A stretch of 64,000 bases of DNA from JADJNY01 sp046349615 (GTDB lineage: Bacteria; Planctomycetota; UBA1135; GCA-002686595). The position numbers were made by a program, and so were the translations under genes. Of the stretch, positions 27,203 through 36,577 are shown piece by piece (position 1 is the first letter of the stretch; each line of letters starts with the position of its first letter). The stretch lies in the NCBI GenBank assembly GCA_046349615.1, contig JAXMBZ010000012.1, positions 118,152 to 182,151 of the forward strand. Reading direction: 5' to 3'. The notes beneath the pieces were generated by a model. The model saw only the letters and a program-made list of their open reading frames with translations, searched no databases and was not told the origin of the DNA.

Positions 27203-27268
27203 TCGATCGCGCGCCGCGGCGAACCGAGTGCCGTGGGCCGCGGTGTGTCGAGAGGTCGCGCGGCGCGA

Positions 27269-28444
27269 CTACTCGGCCCAGTAGCGCCGCAGCGCCTCGA
27301 GCGGGCCGCTCGGGCTCGAGCGCGAGCCCCAGCGGAACGAGGCGAAGAGCTCCTCGACCGCCTTCTGCTCGCGCGGGTCGGCGAGTTGGGCGCGACGCAG
27401 CGCGGGCCACGCTTGGCGCCACATCCGTCGCTGCAGGTCGTCGGGCAGGCGCATCTCGCCGGCGCTCGCGAGCAGGTTGATCGCGAGCGCCACACGCGCG
27501 AGCGGGTCCTTCTCGCGCTCGAGCGCGTCGAGCAGCGCCTCGACCGCGATCAGCGAGCGCAGCTTCCAGAGCCCCTTCGCCGTCGCGATGCGCACCGCGG
27601 GGCGTTCGTCCTTCAAGCGTTGGAGCCAGCTCTCGAGCGTCGCGGGCGCGAGCGTGCGCTGCATGCGCATCCGCGCTTCGCCGGCGTCGATGCCGTGGGT
27701 GTAGCGTGCGATCCAACCGCGCCAGTCGAGCTTGCCTTCCTCGCGGTAGAGGTCGAACACGATCGCCCAGCCGACGAAGTGCGCGAGGACATTCTCGCGC
27801 ACGTCGCTCGAGTCCTCCGCGGAGAGCGCGAGGAGGCGCGCGAACTCGACGTCCGCGATGCGGGCTTCCGTGAGCTCGCGCATCGGCCAGCACGCGAGTC
27901 CGTCGACGATCCAGCGCTCGCCGTCCTGGTAGCCGTCGCCGAGGAAGCTCGCGAGCCCTTCTTCGAGCCAGAGCGGGAGCTCGAGGTTCTCCTCCGCGAC
28001 GCGCGCGTGCACGAGCTCGTGCGCGGTCGTGCCCGTCTCCGGCGCGCCGAGGTAGATGCCCGAGCTCGGCCCGAAGAACGTCCGCGTGCGCGCATGGAAC
28101 GCACGGACGCGCGCGGGTCCGATGCCCGGGACTTCCTGCACGGCGCCGGTGCCGCCTTCGTGGAGCTGAGCGGTGCTCGAGCCATCGCCCGGCGCGGCGT
28201 TCCCGTCCTCCCACACGTACAGCGACACGCGGTTCTTGAACGGGCCGAGCGCTTCGGACACGGCGCCGAGCGCGGGCTCGATCGAGCGCTCGTACTGCCG
28301 CGTCTCCTCGCTCGTCAGCGTGCGTTCGGAGTAGAGCGTCCAACGCTCCGTGCGCACGGCGTCGCGCCAGCTCGCGCAACTCGCGAGCGCGCCGAGCACC
28401 AGCGCGGCGACGAAACGGCGGACCCTCGAACCCCTCGTGGACAT
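27269..28444 (-). CDS. lipoprotein with gluzincin-like metallopeptidase site and helical repeats
   Basis: The 391-residue product has a lipoprotein signal (AALVLGALASC, Cys at 23). Residues 30-250 resemble basic-type MA-clan peptidases (DUF1570-like): SGIYLGAP, then TTAHELVHARV with H142-E-L-V-H146, then WLEEGLASFLGDGY supplying the third ligand Glu at 161 or 162. From about 280 onward there are HEAT-like helices (VRIATAKGLWKLRSLIAVEA, LARVALAINLLASAG). It is probably a periplasmic zinc peptidase or an inactive relative; catalysis is inferred from the intact HExxH...E. It stands alone, divergent from the small gene before deoB. Confidence 0.75.
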   Translation of the reverse strand: MSTRGSRVRRFVAALVLGALASCASWRDAVRTERWTLYSERTLTSEETRQYERSIEPALGAVSEALGPFKNRVSLYVWEDGNAAPGDGSSTAQLHEGGTGAVQEVPGIGPARVRAFHARTRTFFGPSSGIYLGAPETGTTAHELVHARVAEENLELPLWLEEGLASFLGDGYQDGERWIVDGLACWPMRELTEARIADVEFARLLALSAEDSSDVRENVLAHFVGWAIVFDLYREEGKLDWRGWIARYTHGIDAGEARMRMQRTLAPATLESWLQRLKDERPAVRIATAKGLWKLRSLIAVEALLDALEREKDPLARVALAINLLASAGEMRLPDDLQRRMWRQAWPALRRAQLADPREQKAVEELFASFRWGSRSSPSGPLEALRRYWAE

Positions 28445-28712
28445 GCGGGAGCATTATCGGCACGGCGCGCCGGGCTCCAAGCGGTCAGGGCTTTCCAACG
28501 CAAGTCGCACCGTTGGGCTCCGCTCGAAGCGCTCGCGGCGAGGGCGGGAGCGCCCCGCGCGGGCTCCGGCGGCGAGCGCGTCGTCGAGGACCCGCTCGTT
28601 CGCGGTCCGAGCGCGCCGCGAATCGCGCTCCGAGTCTCGGCCCGCGTCCTCTTTCGCCCGCGCGCCAGGCGGTACGATGGGGAGCCGCCTCGACCCCGGC
28701 GAACCCAACACC

Positions 28713-28940
28713 ATGGCCTCCTTCCGACTCGAACTCGACGAACCCAACCACATCGTGCTCGTGATGGTCACGGAGGACGACGGCAGCGAACACGACTACC
28801 AGTTCGACTTCGACCCGCGCTCCGGCCGCTACGAGTTCAGCGAGAAGGACCTCCTCGAGCGCGACTTCGGCGCCGAGTGGGTCGACGACATGGACAACCA
28901 GATCCGCGCCACGATCCAGCGCGCGATCGGGAAGAAGTGA
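28713..28940 (+). CDS. small acidic conserved-looking protein upstream of deoB
   Basis: The 75-residue protein is acidic and soluble, with a beta-strand-rich first half (FRLELDEPNHIVLVMVTEDD, HDYQFDFDP) and a helical end (DNQIRATIQRAIGKK). I do not recognise the family. Its stop lies 5 bp before the deoB start, so the two are almost surely co-transcribed, and a link to deoxyribonucleoside catabolism is possible. Codon usage matches its neighbours, which supports a real gene. An in-frame ATG 36 bp upstream (MGSRLDPGEPNT) could be the true start. Confidence 0.7.
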   Translation: MASFRLELDEPNHIVLVMVTEDDGSEHDYQFDFDPRSGRYEFSEKDLLERDFGAEWVDDMDNQIRATIQRAIGKK

Positions 28941-28945
28941 GCGCG

Positions 28946-30118
28946 ATGCGGCGCACGTTCGTCCTCGTGCTCGACTCGCTCGGCGTGGGCGCGCTGCCCG
29001 ACGCTCCGAGCTTCGGCGACGCGGGCGCGCACACGCTCGACCACCTCGTCGAAGCGGCGGGCGGACTCGATGCGCCGCGCATGACGGAGCTCGGCCTCGG
29101 GTGGGTCGCTGGCGTCACGCGCGTCGCGAAGAGCGCACGGCCCGCGGGCGCGTTCGGCCGCATGGCGGAGCGCTCGCCCGGCAAGGACACGTCGACCGGG
29201 CACTGGGAGATGATGGGGTGCCCGCTCTCGCAGGCGTTCCCCGTGTTCCCCGACGGCTTCCCGCCGGAGATCCTCGATCCGTTCGTGAAGCGCGCGAAGC
29301 TCCCCGGCGTGCTCTGCAACGCGCCCGCGTCGGGCACCGAGGTGATCGACCGCCTCGCGCCCGAGCACATCGCGACGGGCAAGCCGATCGTCTACACGAG
29401 CGCGGATTCCGTGTTCCAGATCGCGGCGCACGAGCAGCACTTCGGGCTCGAACGGCTCTACGAGTGCTGTCGCATCGCGCGCGAGATCCTCGATCCGTAC
29501 GGCGTCGGCCGCGTGATCGCGCGACCGTTCGTCGGCGCGCCGGGGTCGTTCAAGCGCACGTACAACCGGCGCGACTACTCGATGCCGCCGCCCGCGGACA
29601 CGACGCTCGACCGCGTGAAGCGCGCGGGGCTCCCCGTCGTCGGCATCGGCAAGATCGAGGACATCTTCGCGGCGCGCGGCCTCACCGAAGCGATCCACAC
29701 GGAGGGCAACCGCGACGGGATGCAGCACACGCTCGAGGTGGCGAAGCGGCTCGAGCGGGGCTTCGTGTTCTTGAACCTCGTCGACTTCGACATGCTCTAC
29801 GGGCATCGGCGCGACGCGAAGGGCTACCGCAAGGCGCTCGAGGACTTCGACCGTGACCTGGTTGAGCTCGAAAAGCTCCTGCGCCCCGGCGACGCGGTGT
29901 TGCTCACCGCCGACCACGGCAACGACCCGACGAAGCACGAGACGACCGATCACACGCGCGAGTACGTCCCCGTGCTCGCGTGCGGCCCCGCGGTGAAGGC
30001 GGGCGTCGACCTCGGCACGCGCGCGAGCTTCGCCGACCTCGGCGCGACGGTGGAGGAGAGCCTGGGCCTCGCGCCGCACGCGACGGGCGCGTCGTTCTGG
30101 CGGCAGATCGCGCGGTGA
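28946..30118 (+). CDS. deoB: phosphopentomutase
   Basis: The 390-residue enzyme is full length for DeoB and belongs to the alkaline-phosphatase superfamily. Metal and phosphate sites are present: VLDSLGVGALPDA (Asp10), GKDTSTGHWEMMG with the Thr that carries the phosphate, SADSVFQIAAHE, GNRDGMQHTL, NLVDFDMLYGHRRD and LTADHGNDPT. It converts ribose- or deoxyribose-1-phosphate to the 5-phosphate in the cytoplasm, the step after nucleoside phosphorolysis. deoA, nupC and punA lie 15-20 kb downstream in the same direction. The start is the ATG 5 bp after the stop of the small upstream gene. Confidence 0.96.
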   Translation: MRRTFVLVLDSLGVGALPDAPSFGDAGAHTLDHLVEAAGGLDAPRMTELGLGWVAGVTRVAKSARPAGAFGRMAERSPGKDTSTGHWEMMGCPLSQAFPVFPDGFPPEILDPFVKRAKLPGVLCNAPASGTEVIDRLAPEHIATGKPIVYTSADSVFQIAAHEQHFGLERLYECCRIAREILDPYGVGRVIARPFVGAPGSFKRTYNRRDYSMPPPADTTLDRVKRAGLPVVGIGKIEDIFAARGLTEAIHTEGNRDGMQHTLEVAKRLERGFVFLNLVDFDMLYGHRRDAKGYRKALEDFDRDLVELEKLLRPGDAVLLTADHGNDPTKHETTDHTREYVPVLACGPAVKAGVDLGTRASFADLGATVEESLGLAPHATGASFWRQIAR

Positions 30119-30226
30119 CGCGTTCCTGTCGGGCGGAGCGCGCTCCTCCGCTCGCACGGCGCTAGCCTGTCGCCCGACGAAGCCGCTTCGGGCGCAGCTC
30201 GGCGGGGCGTCACCAGGAGGTTTGGG

Positions 30227-31021
30227 ATGGCTCGTCGATCGTTGCTCCTCGTCGGTCCTCTCGTCTTCGTTTCATTCGCAGCGCAGAAGACCGAGACGCT
30301 CGAGGAGCGTGTCGAGGCGCTGGTGCACCGATCGCAGGCCGAAAGCGCTCGTGAGGTCGAGGTCCTGCGCGCGGACTTCCAGAAGACGCCGGAGCGCGTC
30401 GTGCGCGCGCTCGTCGCGAAGCTCGGCGACGGGACGATGATCCCGGGCGAGCCCGCTGAGAGCACGACCTACACCGTCTGCGGAAATGCGCTGACGTGGC
30501 TCGAGGACTTCACCGCGCTCCGTCTCGACGACGTCGACCGCGAGTGGATCGGCTTCCGCGTGCACGATCACCGTTCGGCTGCGCCGGACTCCGGCGGTGC
30601 GCGCGTGCGGTGGGAGGCGTGGCTGCGCACTCGCGAAGGACTGTCGGTCGAGCGCTGGTTCCACGGCCTCTCGGCGGTCGAGCTGTGCTCGCTCCAGGTC
30701 CTCCTGCGCGAGCCCGCCGGGCATTGGGACGAGGTGAAGCTCGCTCCGGCTCGCGCGCTCGGTCGGCGTGCAAACGCCCTCTTGCTCGCTGCATTGCTCG
30801 ATTCGGAGTGGGCGTGCCACGGCGAACGCGTCGCCGACCAGGCGAACCGCCTGCTCGCGCGACTGAACGGCGGCGAGCCCGAGGTCGTCGAGCGCCACTC
30901 GTTGCTCGAGCTCGATCCCGGGGACCCGCTGCGCGCCGAAGGCACGGCGTTCGTCCGCAACCGGCTCGCGCTGCACGCACTGCACGAGCGGTGGAGCGTG
31001 CGGCTGCTCTCCGCAAAGTGA
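30227..31021 (+). CDS. exported protein of unknown function
   Basis: The 264-residue product has an N-terminal signal peptide (SLLLVGPLVFVSFAAQ) and a mostly helical, charged mature part with no motif I recognise (EERVEALVHRSQAESAREVE; CHGERVADQANRLLARLNGG; LALHALHERWSVRLLSAK). AGGAGG is placed 6 nt before the ATG, which fixes the start. It ends 2 bp before the stop of a minus-strand gene, so the two meet tail to tail. It may be a periplasmic helical-repeat protein; no function can be assigned. Confidence 0.75.
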   Translation: MARRSLLLVGPLVFVSFAAQKTETLEERVEALVHRSQAESAREVEVLRADFQKTPERVVRALVAKLGDGTMIPGEPAESTTYTVCGNALTWLEDFTALRLDDVDREWIGFRVHDHRSAAPDSGGARVRWEAWLRTREGLSVERWFHGLSAVELCSLQVLLREPAGHWDEVKLAPARALGRRANALLLAALLDSEWACHGERVADQANRLLARLNGGEPEVVERHSLLELDPGDPLRAEGTAFVRNRLALHALHERWSVRLLSAK

Positions 31022-31023
31022 CG

Positions 31024-31533
31024 TCAGCGCGGCCGGCGAGGAATCCAGCGCGGGACGCGCGCACGATAGGCCTCGAAATCGCGGCCGAAGACGCGCCGGA
31101 GGACGGGCTCCTCGTAGGTCACGACGCGCGCGTGGAACCCGACCCAGACGAGCGCCGTGTAGGCGGCGTGCACGCCCGAGCTCCACACGAGCGCTTCGCC
31201 CGCGAGCGTCGTCAGCAGCGCGACGTACATCGGGTTGCGCACGAAGCGAAAGAGGCCGCCCTCGACGAGCGCGCTCGGCGCGTCCCACGGCGCTGGCGTG
31301 CCCCGCCCGCTGCGCGCGAAGCTCACGGTGCAGACGAGGTAGCCCAGCACGCCGGCGACGATCAGCGGCCAACCCGCGAGCTTCGCGGAACCGAGGGGCA
31401 GGACCCAAACGTCCGGAGCCGAAGCGCGCAGCGCGAGCGGCGCGTAGAGCACGACGGTGCCGGGGAAGAGCAGCGTGAAGCGAATCGTCCGCCACCACAG
31501 CGGTGCGCGCGACGGCGAGGACGCGGAGTCCAT
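31024..31533 (-). CDS. isoprenylcysteine-methyltransferase / phospholipid-methyltransferase-like membrane protein
   Basis: The 169-residue protein has four or five hydrophobic segments (IRFTLLFPGTVVLYAPLALR; GWPLIVAGVLGYLVCTVSFA; YVALLTTLAGEALVWSSGVH) and the conserved C-terminal core of the ICMT/PEMT superfamily: LVEGGLFRFVRNPMYVALLT, then HARVVTYEEPVLRRVFGRDF ending FEAYRARVPRWIPR. RNPMY and the EEP...FG..F.AY pattern form the S-adenosylmethionine site in the family. The likely role is methylation of a lipid or small hydrophobic substrate at the membrane. The ATG at MDSASSPS is chosen over one 60 bp upstream, because the longer N-terminus would overlap the hairpin region. Confidence 0.8.
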   Translation of the reverse strand: MDSASSPSRAPLWWRTIRFTLLFPGTVVLYAPLALRASAPDVWVLPLGSAKLAGWPLIVAGVLGYLVCTVSFARSGRGTPAPWDAPSALVEGGLFRFVRNPMYVALLTTLAGEALVWSSGVHAAYTALVWVGFHARVVTYEEPVLRRVFGRDFEAYRARVPRWIPRRPR

Positions 31534-31584
31534 GGAACTGCAATTGGACCGCACGCACTCCAGATCGCCAAGCCGGGCCGTGGA

Positions 31585-31609
31585 CACCCGCACCGAGCGC
31601 GTGCGGGTG
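31585..31609 (-). terminator. hairpin downstream of malic enzyme
   Basis: CACCCGCAC and GTGCGGGTG form a perfect 9-bp stem with a 7-nt loop, 26 bp past the malic enzyme stop and ahead of the next minus-strand gene. It probably separates the two transcripts. Confidence 0.55.
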
Positions 31610-31635
31610 TGCGGCGTCCTCGGAGTCCCTCGGCC

Positions 31636-33348
31636 CTACGTCTCGCGGTGGACGACCGGCACGTACCCCGGCTCCCACACCGCGGAGCGCACGAACGACT
31701 CGACTTCGTCCGGCGGGATCCGGCGGCCGAGGTCGTGCTCGCTCGCGTAGCGCACGACGGCGCACGTGATCGCGAAGCTCACACGGCGCAGATCGCTCTG
31801 GCTCGGGAAGAGCGCGCCTTGCGCGAGGCGTTCCTCGCTGACCGCGCTCGCGAGCGTCGACGACGCGACGAAGAAGAGTTCGGTCGGGATCTCGCGCACT
31901 TCCGCGAGGGCGGCGCCGAGGCCGACGCCCGGGAAGATGAAGACGTTGTTCGCCTGACCGATGACGTGACGGCGTCCGTCCATCACGACGTCGTCGAACG
32001 GGCTGCCCGTCGCGACGAGCGCGCGACCTCCAGTCCAACGCAGCGCGTCCTCGGGCGTGCACTCGGTCTTGCTCGTCGGGTTCGAGAGCGGGAGCACGAC
32101 GGGCCGCGCGACGTGCCGGCCCATCTCCTCGACGATCTCGCGCGTGAACGTGCCCGCCTTCGCGGTCGCGCCGACGAGCATCGTGGGCTTCATCGCGCGC
32201 ACGAGATCGACCGGCGTCAGGTTCTTCGACGGGTCGAGGCCGTATTCCTTCATCACGTCGAGCGGGAGCGCGAGCTCCTTCTTGTGCGGCTCGTCGATCG
32301 TCATGCCTTCGTGCAGGAACCCCCGGCTGTCGAACGCGGCGAGCGCGCGGCGGATCGTGCTCTCGTTCGCGCCGTCCGCGCGCATCGCGAGCGCGCTGAG
32401 CCGCGCGATGCCGGTGCACGCCTCGCCGGCGCCGAGGAACAGGATGCGCTGCTCGGACATGCGCTCCTTCGTGACGCGCAGCGCCGCGAGCATGCCCGCG
32501 ACGGTGACGCTCGCCGTGCCTTGGATGTCGTCGTTGAACGACGGGATGCGGCGGCGATAGCGCTCGAGCAGCGTGAACGCGCGGTCCTTGTGGAAGTCCT
32601 CCCACTGGAGCACGGCCTTCGGGAACACCTCGCGCACCGCGCGCACGAACGCTTCGACGAACTCGTCGTAGGCGGCGCCGCGCAGGCGCTTCTTCGGGTA
32701 GCCGAGGTAGAGCGGGTCGTTCAGGAGCTCGGGGTTGTCCGTGCCGACGTCGAGGCTGATCGGCAGACACTTCGACGGATGGAGGCCCGCGCCCGCGACG
32801 TAGAGCGCGAGCTTGCCGATCGGGATGCCCATGCCGCCGCAACCTTGGTCGCCGAGGCCGAGGATGCGTTCGTTGTCCGTGACGACGATCAGGCGGATGT
32901 CCTTGAACGGCGCGTTGCGCAGCACGGCCGGGAGGTCGTGCACGTCGTCGGGGGTGAGCCACAGCCCGCGCGCGGAGCGGTAGATGTGGCTGAACTTCTG
33001 GCACGCCTCGCCGACGGTCGGCGTGTAGACGATCGGCATGAGCTCGGCGACGTGGTCGACGAGCAGACGATAGAAGAGCACCTCGTTGCGATCGTGGAGG
33101 CTCGCGAGCCCGATGTAGCGCTCGAGCGGCGACGGCTTCGCGCGGATCTGGTCGATCGCGAGCGCGGCCTGCTCGGCGAGCGTCGTCACGCGGTGCGGCA
33201 GGAGGCCGCGCACGCGGAGCTTCTCGCGCTGCATGCGGTCGAACGACGTCCCCTGGTTCGTCGACGGGTTGTCGAGCAGCCAGACGCCGCTCTTGCGCGT
33301 GTCGATCGTCCGGGGCGGAGTGAGTTCGTCGTGCGTGGGAGGGATCAT
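31636..33348 (-). CDS. maeA: NAD-dependent malic enzyme (oxaloacetate-decarboxylating)
   Basis: The 570-residue protein matches the large, roughly 565-residue bacterial/eukaryotic malic enzyme type. Family motifs in order: IVYTPTVGEACQKFSHIYR with the catalytic Tyr, VTDNERILGLGDQGCGGMGI, GKLALYVAGAG, RIPSFNDDIQGTASVTVAGM for metal and substrate, FLGAGEACTGIARL as the nucleotide-binding loop, PVVLPLSNPTSKTECTPEDA and ATGSPFDDV. It converts malate to pyruvate and CO2 while reducing NAD(P). The length suggests the NAD type, but coenzyme choice is not certain from this reading. The ATG at MIPPTHDE gives the usual family length; 12 more codons are in frame upstream. It is divergent from the aldo-keto reductase gene. 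Confidence 0.93.
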   Translation of the reverse strand: MIPPTHDELTPPRTIDTRKSGVWLLDNPSTNQGTSFDRMQREKLRVRGLLPHRVTTLAEQAALAIDQIRAKPSPLERYIGLASLHDRNEVLFYRLLVDHVAELMPIVYTPTVGEACQKFSHIYRSARGLWLTPDDVHDLPAVLRNAPFKDIRLIVVTDNERILGLGDQGCGGMGIPIGKLALYVAGAGLHPSKCLPISLDVGTDNPELLNDPLYLGYPKKRLRGAAYDEFVEAFVRAVREVFPKAVLQWEDFHKDRAFTLLERYRRRIPSFNDDIQGTASVTVAGMLAALRVTKERMSEQRILFLGAGEACTGIARLSALAMRADGANESTIRRALAAFDSRGFLHEGMTIDEPHKKELALPLDVMKEYGLDPSKNLTPVDLVRAMKPTMLVGATAKAGTFTREIVEEMGRHVARPVVLPLSNPTSKTECTPEDALRWTGGRALVATGSPFDDVVMDGRRHVIGQANNVFIFPGVGLGAALAEVREIPTELFFVASSTLASAVSEERLAQGALFPSQSDLRRVSFAITCAVVRYASEHDLGRRIPPDEVESFVRSAVWEPGYVPVVHRET

Positions 33349-33446
33349 TCGGCGAAGGTAGCTCGCGCGCACGGGTGGAGCCACGGGGCGAGCTGCGCAC
33401 GTGCCGCGGTGCTACGATCGCACGCACAGAAGAGAGGAGCCTTCCG

Positions 33447-34502
33447 ATGAACCAGCCTTCGACGTCGAGACGTGATTTCCTCCGATGGACCGCCGCCGCG
33501 TCGCTCGCGACGTGGGCCGCGACGAGCCGTACGCGCGGCGCGGCGCCGGCGTTCTTCGCCCCGAGCGCGTCCTCCGCCGCGCTCGAGCGTCGCAAGTTCG
33601 GCAAGACGGACATGCAGGTCGCCGTGCTCGGCTTCGGCGGCGCGGAGATCGGGTTCGAGAAGACGGACAAGGAGACCGTCGCGAAGCTGCTCAACGCCGC
33701 GCTCGACGCCGGGCTCAACGTCGTCGACACCGCGGAGTGCTACGTCGACTCCGAGGTCGCGATCGGCGAGGCGATCGGCGCGCGGCGCAAGGAGTACTAC
33801 CTCTTCACGAAGTGCGGCCACACGAACGTCGACGGGAAGCGCGGCGAGGACTGGTCGAAGGACGGCGTGCTCGCGTCGGTCGAGCGCAGCTTGAAGCGCT
33901 TGAAGACGGACGCGGTCGACCTCGTGCAGCTCCACTCGTGCTCGCTCGACGAGCTGAAGAAGGGCGCGTGCATCGAGGCGCTCGAGCTCGCGAAGAAGCA
34001 GGGCAAGACGCGCTACATCGGCTACAGCGGCGACTCGACGACCGCGAAGTGGGCCGTCGAGTGCGGGCGCTTCGACTCGCTGCAGACGTCGATCAACGTG
34101 TGCGACCAGGAGTGCATCGACCTCGTGCTCCCGCTCGCGAAGGAGAAGCAGATGGGCGTGATCGCGAAGCGCCCGATCGCCAACGCGGTGTGGCGCTACG
34201 ACGCGAAGCCCGAGAACGGCTACCACGAGACCTACTGGAAGCGCCTCTCGGAGCTCGACTACGCCTGGGCGAAGGGCGACGCGCGCAAGAACGAAGGCCC
34301 CGACGGCCCCGCGGCGACCGCGATGCGTTTCACGGCGATGCAGCCCGGCGTCAGCGTGCTCATCGTCGGCACGACGAAGCCCGAGCGCTGGAAGCAGAAC
34401 GCGAAGCTGATGGAGGCAGGCCCGCTCGCGAAGGAGCTCGAAGGCGCGATCCGCGCGCGGTGGAAGGCGGTCGCGAAGCCGGATTGGGTCGGGCAGACCT
34501 GA
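33447..34502 (+). CDS. Tat-exported aldo/keto reductase
   Basis: The 351-residue protein begins with a Tat signal (STSRRDFLRWTAAASLATWA). The mature part is an aldo-keto reductase barrel with the full catalytic tetrad D94, Y99, K122 and H163, in the contexts NVVDTAECYVD, YLFTKCG and LVQLHSCS. The C-terminal NADPH-binding part is weaker than usual (VSVLIVGTTKPERWKQNAKL). Exported AKR proteins are common in Planctomycetota; how they get reduced cofactor outside the cytoplasm is unclear. AGAGGAG 7 nt before the ATG supports this start. It shares a 98-bp divergent promoter region with maeA. Confidence 0.9.
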   Translation: MNQPSTSRRDFLRWTAAASLATWAATSRTRGAAPAFFAPSASSAALERRKFGKTDMQVAVLGFGGAEIGFEKTDKETVAKLLNAALDAGLNVVDTAECYVDSEVAIGEAIGARRKEYYLFTKCGHTNVDGKRGEDWSKDGVLASVERSLKRLKTDAVDLVQLHSCSLDELKKGACIEALELAKKQGKTRYIGYSGDSTTAKWAVECGRFDSLQTSINVCDQECIDLVLPLAKEKQMGVIAKRPIANAVWRYDAKPENGYHETYWKRLSELDYAWAKGDARKNEGPDGPAATAMRFTAMQPGVSVLIVGTTKPERWKQNAKLMEAGPLAKELEGAIRARWKAVAKPDWVGQT

Positions 34503-34761
34503 CGAGCCGGGCCGCGCGGCATCCACGCGGCTCGGTCGAGTTCGCGGCTTGGCCGCGCGGGCGCCGCTCCGAGGCTTCCGCGACCTCGGCTCTGCTCGAC
34601 GCTTTCGTCGTCCGCGCAGGCCCGACCTACGGCCCCGCGCCGACGTGAGGGCTACGCACAGCGCGCGCACGCCCTACGGTCGAGGCTCGGTCGCGCCCGT
34701 TCCGGCCTCGATCCACGTTGGAAGACGGTCTTCGGTCGCAGGCCCCATCCGGAGGTGCGTC

Positions 34762-36384
34762 GTGTCGTTCCCCCGCGTCCTTTCGACTTCCTTCCTCCTC
34801 CTCGCGGCCTTCGCCGCCGACGCCCGCGCCGACACCTGGACCGTGCGCGCGAAGATCGACGGACGGAGTCGGCTGACCCTCCAAGGCGCGACGGCGCAGT
34901 GGACGCACTACGACTGGGCCGCGCCCGGACGGCTCGAGTGCGACCTCGGCACGCCCGAGGAGCCGACGTGGATCAACGGCCTGGCGTGGTTCCCGCAGTG
35001 GCCCGACCAGCCGACGTGCGAGAACCGCGACTGCGGCTGCAGCTCCGACGTCGACTCGTCCATTCCGCCGCTCCCGAGTACGGACGTCGTCGTCGCGCTC
35101 CACCTCGTGCAGTGTCGAGCGCTGGCGTGGATCGTGGAGTACCCGAGCTCCACCAACGGCTACCGCGTCACGATCGAGTTCGACGACAGCGATCCGGGCG
35201 GCGACGACTGGTACGAGGTCGTGCTCGAGACGAGCGCTCCCGTGCCGACGCCCTGTTCGCGCTGGAGTCTGCAGGCGGACTTCCGTTCCCCGCCGCTCCA
35301 GGCGAACCCCGTCGACGACGTGTGCGGCAACCTGGGCGTCTGGTCCTACCTCGCGAGCGACGCCGCGACGTATCCCGCGCGTGACCCCGCGCGGTACGAG
35401 CGGCTCTCGACGTTCGTGGGAGACGGGTTCGGGGTCCCCGGGTTGGAGACCTGGATGGGCACGAACGCGATGGGGCCGGGGCTCGTGAATCTCCCCGCGC
35501 TCTCGATCAACGCGACGGGAGCGGACGTGAACGTTCTCGGCATCGACTGGCCCGCCGGCCGGATCAACGTGCATCCGTACTCGAATCAACACGTCGTCGT
35601 CGGCTGGCGCTCGCCGTGGACCGGTCTCTACCGCGTGGAAGGACGGCTCCGCGACCTCGACGTATCGTGCGCGTCGGGCGCGAACGGCGTCGCTTGGTAC
35701 CTCGATCACTACGACGGGGTCGTGAACACGGAGGTCGCTTCGGGCGCGGTCGCGGAGGGCGGCGAGCAGTTCCTCGAGCACGGCACGGGCGGCGGGAGCC
35801 TCGCGTCGATCGCCGTCGCGCGCGGCGAGTACCTGTACCTCGTCGTCGACGGACTCGGTGCGATCGGCTGCGACTCGACGCAGCTCGACCTCGTGATCCG
35901 CCCGGCGACGAGCATCGCGCCGTTCTGCACCGGCGACGGGCTCGACACGTCGCACGTGACGCCGTGCCCGTGCGCGAACGACGGCGCGCCGGGTCGCGGC
36001 TGCGGCAACAGCGTGAACCCCGCGGGCGCTCTGCTCGACGCATCGGGGACGGTGGTGCTGGACGACGTCGTCCTCCAGGCCTCCGGGATGCCGAGCGCGG
36101 TCGCGTGCATCTTCCTCCAGGGCGACGGGCTCGCGGACAGCGTGCTCGCGGACGGAGTGCGCTGTGTCGGCGGGTCGCTGACCCGTCTGCGCGTGCGGAA
36201 CAACATCCAGGGCGCGAGCGTGTTCCCGGACACGAACGAGACGACGACGCTCTCGCAACGCGGCCGCGTCACGGTCGGCAGCAGCGACCTTCGCTACTAC
36301 CAAGTCTATTACCGCAACGCGGCGGTCACCTTCTGCCCGTCGGGTGCATCGAACCTGACGAACGGGCTCTGGATCGTCTGGTGA
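34762..36384 (+). CDS. secreted protein with planctomycetal Cys-rich C-terminal domain
   Basis: The 540-residue product has a signal peptide (LSTSFLLLAAFAADARA). About residues 25-380 are beta-rich, with CENRDCGCSSDVDSS and sections reading like lectin or jelly-roll folds (GLYRVEGRLRDLDVSCASGA; GGSLASIAVARGEYLYLVVD). The final 160 residues are the domain shared with two minus-strand proteins: FCTGDGLDTSHVTPCPCAND, GAPGRGCGNSVNPAGALL, CIFLQGDGLADS, DGVRCVGGSLTRLRV, YYQVYYRN and ASNLTNGLWIVW. It is likely on the cell surface; function unknown. The start is a GTG with GGAGG 6 nt before it. Confidence 0.78.
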   Translation: MSFPRVLSTSFLLLAAFAADARADTWTVRAKIDGRSRLTLQGATAQWTHYDWAAPGRLECDLGTPEEPTWINGLAWFPQWPDQPTCENRDCGCSSDVDSSIPPLPSTDVVVALHLVQCRALAWIVEYPSSTNGYRVTIEFDDSDPGGDDWYEVVLETSAPVPTPCSRWSLQADFRSPPLQANPVDDVCGNLGVWSYLASDAATYPARDPARYERLSTFVGDGFGVPGLETWMGTNAMGPGLVNLPALSINATGADVNVLGIDWPAGRINVHPYSNQHVVVGWRSPWTGLYRVEGRLRDLDVSCASGANGVAWYLDHYDGVVNTEVASGAVAEGGEQFLEHGTGGGSLASIAVARGEYLYLVVDGLGAIGCDSTQLDLVIRPATSIAPFCTGDGLDTSHVTPCPCANDGAPGRGCGNSVNPAGALLDASGTVVLDDVVLQASGMPSAVACIFLQGDGLADSVLADGVRCVGGSLTRLRVRNNIQGASVFPDTNETTTLSQRGRVTVGSSDLRYYQVYYRNAAVTFCPSGASNLTNGLWIVW

Positions 36385-36534
36385 GAGCCGCGCGAGCGTC
36401 GCCCGCGGGCCGCGACGAGAGCCCCGGGAGTCGCTCGCGGTGAGCGTGGGCTGCGCGTCCACGGGGCACGCCCGACACCCCGTTCGTCGGAGCTGCGGCG
36501 AACCGGCGATCGACCCCCCGGGCGACGAAAGCCC

Positions 36535-36559
36535 GAACTTCCTGAACCATCCGCGGTCC
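36535..36559 (+). promoter_or_regulatory. possible ECF-type promoter before the sigma-factor fusion
   Basis: GAACTT at 36535-36540 and GTCC at 36556-36559, 15 nt apart, recall the GAAC...GTC elements many ECF sigma factors use on their own promoters. The match is short and could be chance. Confidence 0.3.
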
Positions 36560-36577
36560 GTGCGACCATGACGGGGC